Assembly: GCA_011033025.1 (NCBI GenBank)
Contig: WFMF01000210.1
Span: forward strand, 186,001 to 250,000
Length of the DNA: 64,000 nucleotides
Source of the DNA: Beroe forskalii
Taxonomy: Eukaryota; Ctenophora; Nuda; Beroida; Beroidae
Reading direction: 5' to 3'
Below the pieces are notes generated by a model. That model saw only the letters and a list, made by a program, of their open reading frames with translations. It was not told the DNA's origin and did no database searches. The translations under genes were made by a program, and so were the position numbers. Positions 26,301 to 37,182 of this stretch are shown piece by piece (the stretch's first letter is position 1; every line of letters begins with the position of its first letter).

Positions 26301-29300
26301 GGTATAGAATGTGCCACCGAGATGATATGACGAACTTTAACCGGCAGCCTTCCAAGAGCTATATCTTCACCATAGCGTGTAGCATGCGAGTCGCCTGAAA
26401 TCACAATAATGTTGTTAAAGTGTACAAAAGACTTATATCAACGCCTTGTGAGTGCCCAAAATCTTAGAAATTGCTTGTGAGATAATAACAAGCCAAATGC
26501 TACTGTTTTAGCGACCAAATTTGTGATTTTGTGCTATTTCTAGTAAATCTCATTTGATCGAAACACAAGGAAATATTTTATCGGGGTAATAAGTTTAGAG
26601 AAAATCTGGGCACATTTGTGATTTAGAATTTCCTTCCTCACCAATCGAATCACATGACAGAGACCATATCTCAGTCAGTCGACGCTATATTTGTTCCACC
26701 TGACGATAGTCGGTTACCTGAAATGATACATGGTGTAAATTAAAGATTGTTGTGGTGATGCTTATAGCTATGCTTATAGCATGCTTTTCGAATTACTATG
26801 TAGGTAGAGCATAATCAAGACAATTTGTCGGACTTAACGCTGCTCAATAACAGTTTTTCTTATTATGAAAACAGGCTCTGCAGCCAATCGCCCAATCTAT
26901 GCAGCCCTGTCTCTCCGTCGTTATTTGTACCTCAATGTGATTACTCAGTTTAATGAGCATAAATTAATGATAACCAAGCTTTCAAATCTGCTTTTTGGAT
27001 ATCAGACGGTGATCAGACTATTTGAAGGTAGACAAGGTACAACAGCTCCAAATTTTTACAGCATAAGATTGTAACAATATCCAGATCTGCCATGATTCTT
27101 CAAACACAAGGAAATATTATTATACAGGATATGATTGGAAAAACATCGGACTTCTTGATCAGAAAACAGATGTAATGTCTCCCAAGTTGAGACTGCTTAA
27201 AAGATGAGGAATGCTTCTTGATCAACTTGAAGCTCATTTCTCTTTCACATTTTGTCCCGCTTGGCAGTTAAGTCGAGTGTTTCAACAAGCAAAGTACTTG
27301 AATACTTTGGAGTAGATAGTTTGGGCTAAGGTGGAATCACTACACCTCAGGTCCTCTGCCGTCCTGTCTCTAATTCGTGAGTACCTTTCAGCGGATGAAT
27401 CGTCCTGCGTTCGAGGACTATCTGTCTCCTGAGAACGCGCTGAGTTGTGCGCGTCCAGCTGCCTCCTACTGCCCTCTGATTGGCCCATGTCTTGATGTCA
27501 CGTGACCAAGTTTACTTGTGAGCCGGCGCGGATGTTCTATCCGATCCGCCAATTTCAAATACGCCGACTATAATATCTATGAGTATGGATAATGACTTTC
27601 TGTATTTTAGTTTTTATAGATGAGTATGGTAATAGGATATTTCATTATCAAGGTGTATTAATAAATTCAATACACTAAGACCATACGGTCTAAATGTTTC
27701 TAACCCAATAGGTATAACTAATTGCTTTGAATTTTGACTTTTTAACTTATTGATAATTCAGGGCAGTTTTTAAAAATTGCTTGCAAACTTCTTATTCAAT
27801 TTTAATTCAATTTTAATTTAATTTATTAAGCCATTAACCTATCATCACTAGGTTATTTATCACTCATGGTTTTCATTTCCATTTTATTTATGATATTTGT
27901 ATATAAGGTTTTCAACTTTACATGCTAACCGGTAAATTTTTAATAGGTAACTCAATGACTTTTGCACTGATGATGATGATTTGAAAGTACTTTGCATTAA
28001 AAAGTCAGCTCGTTGTGGTTATTCGTGTTGTGGAACTTGGCAATTACAGTGTTTTATTATGTACAGCTGTAGTCACATAAGTATCCCAAGATGATTTGAT
28101 CAACCTTAAATATTTCAAAACTTCTAATGAGAATGTTTTTCTGAGATTTTTTTGTTTTTGTTGATATTGAACCATTGGCTAATGTACCACACCAACCATC
28201 ATATCTCATTGAAAAGACTCCTGGGAAATCTAAGTTCAAATCTTTGGCTTTTGCCTCATGGTTCAGTGTGTCTATAATGCAGTTTTAGTTGAATATTATG
28301 TTGAGAAATGTTGAATCTTAAATGTGCAGTAATGGCAGAGAAATCCACTGCCTCCATAGCTCAGTGGTTAGAGCACTGGTCTTGTAAACCAGGGGTCGTG
28401 AGTTCAATTCTCACTGGGGGCTTCACTTTTTTGATGCCCTGCCTGATATACAGAGTTTATAAATCTTTTCTGAAGGAGAAACTAGATTATATCACTACAG
28501 AGTACAGGGTTACATGACAAAGAAATTTATTATGAAAACATTTGTCATGTTAATAAATTAAACATGAGCATACCATCTATAGTGAAAATTCGGTGACAAG
28601 CTTCGTTTGCCTTGATCTTTACTTCTATTCCTCAACCTCTTCATGATATTTCCATACAGATTAACCCTGTAAAAAAACCTGCAAAACCGAACTGAGGAAA
28701 AATGCTTTATTTCCTTCACTTTTCATTAGGTGAAGAATGTCTCCATGGTGGGAATGGGGATGTCAATAGCATGGTATAATCAAAAATCTTTGTCTGCTTT
28801 TTAAATGAACAATAACAGTTCAGCTATTCACTGCCTCCATAGCTCAGTGGTTAGAGCACTGGTCTTGTAAACCAGGGGTCGTGAGTTCAATTCTCACTGG
28901 GGGCTTCACTTTTTTGATGCCCTGCCATTGGTGGATGTCTTGTGGGAGTAGAATGTATCCAATAAATGGCACTTCAAAGTAAAATGCCATTCTTTGGGAT
29001 CTGCAAAGACTGAAGGCATCCAAAAAGAAATTTTTTGTACAAGCTTTCTTATCATTATTTCTATCTGTTGTAGTAGATTGAAACATGAGTCAAACCATCA
29101 ACAGTTGCTATTCATTATTCAGCAGCTTCACTTGCCTTCTACTCTTCTTTATTATAGTCTCCTCACCATTGACCTTGTAGATTAACTCTGTAAATTCCCA
29201 TATGGAATCAAACTAGATAAAAAAAATCGTTATTTTCTTGATTCTTTGATCTGCCTCATGGAAGGATGTGTGTTTATGTCACCGTGTAATAAGTGTATGG

Positions 29301-32300
29301 GTTTTAAATGTGCAGTAATGGTAGAGCCATTCAATGCCTCCATAGCTCAGTGGTTAGAGCACTGGTCTTGTAAACCAGGGGTCATGAGTTCAATTCTCAC
29401 TGGGGGCTACACTCTTTTGATTCCCTGCCCTCTGTAGATCTCTCTTGTGGTAGTTTGAATATGTAAATATTTACCACTCCTAAGTTGGATGCCTCATACC
29501 ATTATTCTGGATCTCTGAAGGCATCCAAGGTCTGTTGTCGTTGTGGATTAAAACATGAAAGTACTAATGTATCAATTACCATCTTCAACAAGAATTCAGC
29601 TGCTTCATTTGCCTTTAACTTGCCTTCCATTCTTGTCTATTGGGAGCTAGGTATAATAGTATGCTAACCAGTTACCATAAATTGGGATCAAAAACAACCC
29701 CTTTCATACCTATGTTCTGTTCATGCAGATTAACCCTGCAAAAACCAACATAAGAAATTTACATCCATTATTTCCCTGATTCTTGTTGAATGGTACTCGA
29801 TTCACTTCAACAGTTAAAGTATCGGCCTCATGGAAGGATGTGTGTTTATGTCACAGTGCCTGGGTTTTTAATAAGCAGTAATGGTTAAGCTATTCAATGC
29901 CTCCATAGCTCAGTGGTTAGAGCACTGGTCTTGTAAACCAGGGGTCGTGAGTTCAATTCTCACTGGGGGCTTCACTATTTTGATGCCCTGCCTTCTTTAG
30001 ATCACTATTGGGTGTAAAATGTATCAATATGGCTTTACAAAGTCGAACACTGCAATTGTACATTCTTGATGCCAGTATATTGGAAGACGAAAGAGAATTT
30101 GTTTCAGTTTCTTGTCGTGGTGGATTAAACATGAGCGTAACATCTAAGCATCTATAGTGAGAATTTAGCAGCAATTAATACCGTTTATGCCTTAAACTTG
30201 CCTCCTTGTCTTCTCTGATAATTTTCTGATTGTGCTGACCAGTAGTAGATTTAAAGGCTTCTATACAGACCAACCCATGGATTAAACTTCCAATGAAGTA
30301 GATGTGATTCAGACCAAAGTAATGAAATCTTTTATCTTGTAAATTACAATTTCGAGTAGCCATTTACCTCATGGTAGAATGTGTCTTTATATCGCAGCAT
30401 GGCTCAGGTTATATGTTGAGAAGTAAATATCTTTAAATCTGCAGTAATGGTGGAGCTATTCACTGCCTCCATAGCTCAGTGGTTAGAGCACTGGTCTTGT
30501 AAACCAGGGGTCGTGAGTTCAATTCTCACTGGGGGCTGTTATTTTTGCGCTAAACAAGCAAGAATCAATCAGAAGAGCAGAAGGTAGCCTGTACTTTCGA
30601 GTTCTTCTAAAAAGCTTTGCTTTTTAAAGTTGAAAACAGTTGAAAATTTATCGAAACTGGCTACTACCCCTTTCTTCTGCTGTCAGCACTGTCTCCTCAC
30701 ACATCAGATCTCTCCTCGTGAAATCGATGGATTTAAACAGCTCTTGAGCAATGAAAAGCAATTTTTTGGTCAAGCTAGTGAATTAATTTCTGTATTATCA
30801 TCAGCACTTTCAATAAATTGTTCTTATACATAATCTCAAATTTAATTGTATAAAGTAGTTTTGTAAAGTCTCCAAGTTACACATCATCTCTTCCCTGTTC
30901 ATGTATTCTACTGTCTCCTCACACCCCACATCTCTTCCGCAGTCAGTTCGGAGAGATAGAGATGTGCCACGTGGTGTGCGATGAGAAGGGCATGCCCAAG
31001 GGCTACGGCTACGTTCTCTTCGCTAAACGGAAATCTGCAGAGGACTGTCTGAGCGCCTGCTCCCAGGTAGGGTTTTTCTTTGGAGGCGTTGGAGATGCTG
31101 GCATCCTTGCTTGCAACTTTTTTCATGATTTTTACAGATTTTTCTGAATAGAAGAAAACTGTCGAGACCTTTTTTATATTTTTATGGAATAAGAAAAATC
31201 CTCAGTTCAGTCTTATCGTCAGTTCAGTCTTATCGTCAGTTCAGTCTTATCGTGAGTTCAGTCTTATCGTGAGTTCAGTCTTATCGTTTTGCATTTTGTG
31301 TTAAAATTTGTGCTCTCTTATCAGCAACTTTATTTCATCCTGTCACACAGCCTATACACTGAAATACATTGTATGAAATGCAGCAAAACGCCATAGAATT
31401 TAGTTTGAGCAACCTTTACAAATTTGAAAATAAGTGTGATAAGGCTCTCAGAACAGTTCAGGAGTTGTCAGGAAATACCACACCGTCAACTATCACTGAA
31501 AATGACTTCTTGCGGGCAAATAGTGTTGATTTGTCAAAAATGATTGTTTCCTTGGTTAGTATTGTTGAGGGCAGTATCAACATGTTGAGATCGGCAGCGA
31601 TTCAGATCGAAAGTTCAATGAAGGAGCAGTTGTCAAGTCAAGAAACTGTTATAGAGTTACAGGAGAAACTGCAATCAAGACAAAAAAGCTCAGTTCATTA
31701 TGGGGAAGATGTCCAAAATCAAAGAAAGGAACTAGCGACAGTGGTGAAATCAGTGATATGCGAAAATGAACGGCAAACGCAAATTGTACTGTTTGGTGTG
31801 CCAGAAGATAACTTGTCAGATTTAGGTAACAAAATAGATGATATCTTAGAGTGTGCTTGCGGGCAGTCTTCAAAGCCAGTGGTAAAAGATCACTGCAGAA
31901 TTGGTGTGGCGAAACTAGGAAAAACGAGACCAGTAAAAGTAAATTTCAACACCCGAGAGGAAGCCCAAACTGCCCTTAAGTCAGCGAAATACTTGAAAAC
32001 ATCAGAAAGATATGGAGGAGTTTTCATTGTACCTGACCGAAGTCCTGCTGAGCGAGCACAGAGGAGGAAACTGGTACAGATTCTCAGAGACAAAAGATCT
32101 AAAGAGCCGGAAATGCACCACTTCATCAGGCGGGGTGAAGTGCATAGTACGAACCATTGTTCTCAGAGTTTACCGCCTCAAAGTCAAAGTGATACAGAAT
32201 CTGGCAAAACAGATTATCCGGAATGTCATTACGATCTGACAAAGGAAGATCTCCAATGGGTGCAGGAGAGCTTACTATCATTTTCAGCAAGATGCGATAG

Positions 32301-35300
32301 GATGGATGCCACTTTGAACAATTCTATAAACAATATTTAGCTGCTGGTTTAATGTCCCAGGTAGTGTTTATCAAGTTTAGTGAGGTGTGCGACGTGCGTG
32401 AAATCTTGTGACAGTTGTGAAGTGTGCCAGGGTGATAAGGAGCGGGGCCAAACGAGTTTATTTTTTCTAATTGATGTTACATGACTCGTTTATATTTTCT
32501 AATTGATGTTACATGACTCGTTTATATTTTCTAATTGATGTTACATGACTCGTTTATATTTTCTAATTGATGTTAAAACTAAAAAAAAAAATCCTCCATC
32601 TTCAAAAGAACATCCTTCAGGGCGCCTTCCTGCTGACGCGCCTGCCAATGCCAGTCAACGTGCAGATGGCACCTACTGAGGATGACTTTGATGATGTGTA
32701 CGAGGAAAGTCTGAAGAAGACCAAGGAGTATTACAGGGACAGGTGGGGAGGGGTGGTGGAATGGTGTTAGTTATTACTGTTTGAATAATTGGGTCGGGTT
32801 TTTATTGGTACCTCCCTTCTATGAGGTTTATAGGTAATTGGAATGTTGCTATGTATCAATAACGTCTTAAATGATCAGTCTTCGTAACAGCTATAATTTA
32901 ATGAGATGAAGGCTATTTAAACCCTCTCAGACTTAAACTTCCTTGAAGTTTCCAGCTGTTGATCCCCAAAAAATCCTTACACCATTCCTCCTAAAATTAA
33001 CCTAATTTAATACCATTCATTCCTCTTAAATCACTAATTCACTAAAACCATTCCCCCTCTTATCAGAGAAGTGCCGCCTCGGTTTGCCATCCCACATACC
33101 TTCGACCACGAGTTAGCTCTGCGGTGGAAAGCTCTGGATGAGATTGAGAAGAAACAGAAGGAGGAGTTGGAGGGAGAGATGAGGGCAGCCCGGATAAAAC
33201 TCATGGACGAAATGATGAAGGCGCTCGAGGGTCAGTGGAGTGATTTCAGTTTGGGATTTTCGCTTGTTTTCGCCCTCTTATCTATTCAATTACGCATTTA
33301 AACACCTTCGTGATGACATTATAAATTTGTAGTCCACATGGAATTAAACTGCAGTCAGCCCCCTCCTTAGCCCCCTTTACTTACCATGCCTGTTAACTGT
33401 TTGAAGTTTTCTTGTAATAGACCTCTTACCATGTCTGTTTGGCGTCAGAACAAGAGGAGATGTTGCGGAAGACAGAAGTGCAACGGAGGGAGGAGGAGTG
33501 GAGAAAGAATGACGAGTTGCACAAACTCGCAGAACTCAAGAAAGCTGTAAGTCTTGCAGATCGCTTCATACCCACCAATTGGGACAACTACACACTTACA
33601 CACCTCGATGTATAGGATACTTTGCCCTACTTTTATGTGAAACCTTTTAATGAAAAATTCTGCCGCAACTTTGAGTGATTTGCTAAAGATACTACGGTCT
33701 AGCGATGGCTTTTTAACAATACATCTCCAGGAGGAAATGAGGAGAGAGGAGGAGCGGAGAAGGTTGGAAGATATGGCAAAGCAGGAGGAACAGAAGAGGA
33801 GACAAATCGACTGGGAAATCGCCCAAAGGGTCCGTTAGTTGCCATTGAGAAATATCATTCAAATTTGCTTTGTAATTTGTTATTCTGGTGTAATAATTTC
33901 AAACGGCCACCGAGTAAGTTACCAATTTAACGTGTCTCGTGTCCCAGGAGAAAGCTATCAGAGAAGGGTCTGCAGGGCCTCTACAGCCCCCGGCCCATGG
34001 GGTGGCAGGGCCCCCGAACCACCCCATGGGACCGCCCCCTCACGGACCTGGACACCCCATGTTCCCCGACGGAAAGGTAAGTTACTGCCGGGAATAACCA
34101 GGGGCAGTAATAATATTATGGTGATTGCTCATGATATGTTCAACTCAAAACGAATTGCTGGCAGCCTTATTTTGACTTTTTGAAAAAGCGTACTGAAGCT
34201 TGGCTATCATTGTTAATCCAAGGGATGAGTTCGTTGCTCTATTCACCTAAATACTTTGCTCTAATTTTCCCAACTCCCCTCTCCCCAGGGACCAGGATTC
34301 CCAGAGAACTCTGCCAACATGCCCCCGATGGGGCCCGCTAACCCGCACATGCCCCCCAACATGCCCCCTGGAGGCCCTGGGGGGATGCCGCCCCACGGCC
34401 CTGGCATGCCACCCCACGGCCCCGGGATGCCGCCCCCGGGCATGTCGCACGGCTCCTCGCCTCACTCAGGGGCGCCGCCCCACGGCAGCCCGGGGATGCC
34501 GCCCCACCCCATGCACCCGCACGGCATGCACGGGGGGATGCCGCCCCATGGCATGCCCCCTGGGGGAATGCCGCCTAACCACATGGGACCACCCCACCCT
34601 GGAATGAGACACCCGCCAGACATGGACAGGAGGGACCAGGTTAGTCAAGTAGTCAGCAAGTTCATTATAATATGTTAGTCAGTGACACGGTCTGAGTTAG
34701 AGCGTGTGCCATTAGGGTATCTGCCATTAGGGCATGTGCCATTAGCTCATAAGGGCGTGTGCCATTTGCATTTTGCTATGCACATGGAACATACTCAATT
34801 ATTTACTAACTAATAACTATATTCATTAATTTTACCATCTCTTTTTCTATCTGCTTTCGTATCTGCCCAGATTTGCAATATACAATATACATAGCTTGCT
34901 AGTTTGTCAGTTTCTATCCTTTATTTGGTCTTAAATTGAATAAAATCTTCGATAAAATTTCTAAAATGTTTTTATCAGAAGGTACGGTAACTGCTCCTGT
35001 GTTCCACTATAAACAGTTGCTTTACCCAAAAGAATTATTAATTACTGATTCTTTAGTTTATGATCTGAATTCTGGAGTTTGCAGAGTTTATTGAATTGTC
35101 TTTTGGGATTATTTGCCCGCGCTACTTGCTTAAGTTTGGTAAACTAGATTTAGAATAACCCCGCGCTGCCGTGCACTTTGTAATATGTCTGCCAATATTT
35201 CTAGTTAATTGACAAGTAGTGTCAGAAAGTGACATGAACCTTCTTGTGATATCATTATCAAATTCCAGTTTCGAATAATAACATTTGAAACATCGCAATT

Positions 35301-37182
35301 CTTGTTACAAAACTATACAATGATTGATTGTTTGGAGCGAGCCATGGATTAGCACTTTCGACCAAATGTTCATTGTTCCATAACTTTGAATCATGGTACA
35401 TACCATGGAACGTTTACTAGACTCGTAGGTGTTCGTAGGAAATTGGGAGTCGTACAGAGAAAGCCCAAAGTGAATGACCTTCCAGTAGAAGGCAACGCCT
35501 GATCATAAGCTGACAGTTTAGTGTACCACTGTGTGGATAATGATCTCAGATCATAAACAATCAGTGTTTAGTTTACAGTCGAAGCGCGTTTCTCGTCTTT
35601 GGAAATGGCAGTCTTAAAGCCTGTAACAGTCCTTATGGAAGAAGTAAAGACTTCTTATTTAACTTTCTTCCATACTTCCATAGACCATAATCCATATAGA
35701 GGAAAATTGTTTTCTAATTAAATTTAAAGCAGTTCTCAGAAACCCAACGCAAAAGCATCATCATTGCACATTGACTTATCAAAGAGCAATGCAGCGCGTT
35801 TTTCATACAAAATTCCGTCCATACTTTAGATTTAGCCCCTTTTGTCAAACTGTGATCCAGTTCCATTGTAATCAAAGGTTATTTAGTTACCCCTTTGCAC
35901 CTTTGTCCAGTTCAGGATTCTAGATAGAAATTGGGATTCCATTCCGCTCAAATCTATGAAAAATGAAATATCGTATATATGCCACATAAGTTGTTGAGTT
36001 GTAGTTTTGTTTGAAATCATAATTATAATTGGGTTGTTGGCATGTACGGTATTCAGTACGGTAGTGCTTAATAACCTATGTCTGATGTTGCCTAATTAAC
36101 AATCCCTAATTCAAATTATCCCAAGGTCTATATAGCTTGCTCTCCTTTCATTACACTGTGTTGTGCAATTATCTCTTATTTAGTCATAGAGGTCTTCCCG
36201 TCAATGATGATTATAATACCATGGTCTTTGACCATTTGAAATGTGTTCCATTCACTCAACGCTGTCCCTACTTCTTTACGTAAGCAAATATTGCACAAGA
36301 AATGAATGGCTATTTTTGAGATGTTTAATCGGTGATAAATCTAGCCCATGTGTACAGATTGCTCCTCAAAGGGGCGATCTGCGTGATGCTCTTAGATTCG
36401 TTGTAACAGCGACTCCTTATCTTACAAACCAGTGAGCACTTGTGATTTGAATGAGTGGGTAATTCTAATGTCTAGCGACGCATTAGCTTATCCGTAGCGC
36501 CGTAGGAATTCGAATTCTCCATGACCAATCACCGTGCAAGTTTATAGTCAGTTTCAAATAAACATGTAGGTAACTAGGTAAGCTAGGTAAGCTATTGCTT
36601 ACAATAGATGGAATTGGAATAAATGTGCTGTTTCATAATATCATGTCGATGTGTATCATTTAACATCTATACCTATAGCGCGTTTCTTTTTACTGAAGTT
36701 GGGAATTATGAATTTTATGAATTTGTGAAATTATGAAAATTAATAAGATTTTTCATTCGTTCACTTCTTTGCTGATCAATAAACAAAACCGAAAGCATGT
36801 TGATTTAGGTCCTAACTTCTAAGCCTATGACTTTTTTCATTTTGCACTATGGTCGGTGGAACAGTATAGTGTGATGTTTATTTGCTCATAATAGTATTAT
36901 GGTATTATATATGGTCCATTGATGATTAGTCAATGTTAAACTTCGCTGTGTAGTGTATATTCTACCAAATTTGGTGTGACAATAGTGTTACCCACACTTG
37001 CGCGCGGTGCGCTTGCCAAAACCACACCAGTGGTTTTATAATTTGTATAGATTTCTATATATAAACTATAACATATAACATATAACTTTCAGTTTGGGCC
37101 CATGAGGCCAGCCGGAGATATGCGAAGACCGCCCCCTAAGTTCATGGATAGAGAACCTGCCGACAAGCGCCGACGACATTAA
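23312..37182 (+). CDS. DBHS family RNA-binding protein (NONO/SFPQ/PSPC1/NonA-like), 10 exons, 498 aa
   Basis: Exons by eye: 23312-23473, 23712-23869, 30943-31066, 32621-32742, 33067-33230, 33449-33546, 33731-33829, 33948-34076, 34289-34639, 37093-37182. All junctions are GT-AG and the frame stays open. Domains: RRM1 (RNP2 LFVGSL at 14-19, RNP1 KGFGFVRC at 47-54), RRM2 (VKVSNLPPF at 88-96, KGYGYVLF at 126-133), NOPS (from about 149, with GAFLLTRLP, then PPRFA and RWKAL), a charged coiled coil (about 205-310), a Pro/Gly/Met/His-rich tail (about 325-465) and a basic C-terminus DKRRRH. This is the full order of DBHS proteins, nuclear dimers that bind RNA and DNA in splicing, nuclear retention and paraspeckle-type roles in animals. 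Vertebrate paralogues cannot be distinguished here. Exons 1-2 are AT-rich and exons 3-9 GC-rich, with the switch at the 7-kb intron 2 that holds a foldback and five tRNA genes. The start has good ATG context (gaaATGg) after an in-frame stop. Confidence 0.92.
25396..25470 (-). other. tRNA-like relic, left half of the foldback
   Basis: The inverted partner of 25970-26041, more decayed. The anticodon-arm region (gactcgtaagaggaag on the minus strand) is still aligned, but the B box is damaged (gaccattccc). Confidence 0.5.
25970..26041 (+). other. tRNA-like sequence in the foldback
   Basis: The 72-nt stretch has an A-box-like tagctcaatgg and a perfect B-box-like ggttcaattcc at tRNA spacing, with a ctcgtaa anticodon-loop-like block. 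The acceptor and anticodon stems do not pair, so it is a tRNA-derived module or pseudogene, not a functional tRNA. Its B box could still bind TFIIIC. Confidence 0.6.
28350..28422 (+). tRNA. tRNA-Thr(UGU), left array copy 1
   Basis: Complete 73-nt cloverleaf. Acceptor gcctcca pairs with tgggggc (one G-T wobble), D stem gctc/gagc, anticodon stem ctggt/accag around cttgtaa (anticodon TGT), T stem gtgag/ctcac with loop ttcaatt. A- and B-box promoters are intact, and a T6 Pol III terminator follows within 10 nt. There is no tRNA intron. It lies in intron 2 of the DBHS gene, in the same orientation as the host transcript. Confidence 0.97.
28833..28905 (+). tRNA. tRNA-Thr(UGU), left array copy 2
   Basis: Identical in sequence to copy 1, 483 bp downstream of it, followed by a T6 terminator. 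The flanking unit is also repeated. Confidence 0.97.
29336..29408 (+). tRNA. tRNA-Thr(UGU), left array copy 3 (T-stem variant)
   Basis: Same as copy 1 except that the T stem reads atgag instead of gtgag, leaving one A-C mismatch at its base. A T4 terminator follows. Possibly weakened, but the boxes are intact. Confidence 0.93.
29899..29971 (+). tRNA. tRNA-Thr(UGU), left array copy 4
   Basis: Identical to copy 1 with a T4 terminator downstream. The upstream unit retains the conserved agcagtaatgg string found before the other copies. Confidence 0.97.
30465..30537 (+). tRNA. tRNA-Thr(UGU), left array copy 5
   Basis: Identical to copy 1 with a T5 terminator. It is the last copy, about 405 bp before DBHS exon 3; its 3' flank differs from that of the other copies. 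Confidence 0.97.
31204..32596 (+). mobile_element. ORF1-only non-LTR-type retroelement with TSD (left arm only)
   Basis: Flanked by the direct repeat aaaaatcctc (31194-31203 and 32587-32596). The insertion starts with five tandem copies of a 17-bp unit, agttcagtcttatcgtc (31204-31288), carries one intact 323-codon ORF, then about four copies of a 32-bp unit containing tctaattgatgttacatgac (32457-32572), and ends in an A-run. It sits in intron 3; the right-arm intron lacks it and is only ~190 bp. There is no reverse transcriptase or endonuclease, so it would need help in trans. The design (5' tandem units, single ORF1, A-tail, TSD) suggests a complete non-autonomous element rather than a truncated LINE. 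Confidence 0.85.
31369..32340 (+). CDS. Retrotransposon ORF1-type nucleic-acid-binding protein, 323 aa
   Basis: An uninterrupted frame. Residues about 65-135 are polar and heptad-like (a coiled-coil candidate around EQLSSQETVIELQEKL). About 138-220 looks like the RRM-type domain of LINE ORF1 proteins (QIVLFGVPED, DHCRIG, RPVKVNF, EEAQTALKSAKYLK), followed by a basic C-terminal segment (DRSPAERAQRRKLVQILRDK). There is no zinc knuckle. Such proteins bind element RNA and act as chaperones during retrotransposition. ATGs at 31369 and 31378 are both possible starts. It is the only protein of the surrounding element. Family level (L2/CR1/Jockey versus L1) is not resolved. Confidence 0.85.
   Translation: MYEMQQNAIEFSLSNLYKFENKCDKALRTVQELSGNTTPSTITENDFLRANSVDLSKMIVSLVSIVEGSINMLRSAAIQIESSMKEQLSSQETVIELQEKLQSRQKSSVHYGEDVQNQRKELATVVKSVICENERQTQIVLFGVPEDNLSDLGNKIDDILECACGQSSKPVVKDHCRIGVAKLGKTRPVKVNFNTREEAQTALKSAKYLKTSERYGGVFIVPDRSPAERAQRRKLVQILRDKRSKEPEMHHFIRRGEVHSTNHCSQSLPPQSQSDTESGKTDYPECHYDLTKEDLQWVQESLLSFSARCDRMDATLNNSINNI

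Larger units (their letters stand above)
23981..27572. mobile_element. 3.6-kb foldback element in intron 2 (left arm only)
   Basis: The two halves are reverse complements with moderate divergence. Ends read tata-ctccgcgtatt on the left and, reverse complemented, tatagtcggcgtatt on the right. Inner edges are gtgggaagctgtagtcaagt (25580s) and its partner near 25790-25810. The right-arm gene copy has the empty site, reading through to aatatctatgag without it. No transposase frame is seen. Each outer end carries a CCAAT box (24066-24070; reverse at 27479-27483); the right end also has gtcacgtgac at 27497-27506. Each half contains a tRNA-like stretch. Target duplication unresolved. Confidence 0.85.

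Noticed and set aside
28844..29086. Frames overlapping tRNA genes (PPVRIELTTPGLQDQCSNH and partners)
   Set aside because: Translations of the tRNA sequence and its flanks; they recur at each tRNA copy.
34247..34648. Minus-strand Gly/Arg/His-rich frames across DBHS exon 9
   Set aside because: Shadows of the Pro/Gly/His-coding exon, which is in frame with the other nine exons on the plus strand.
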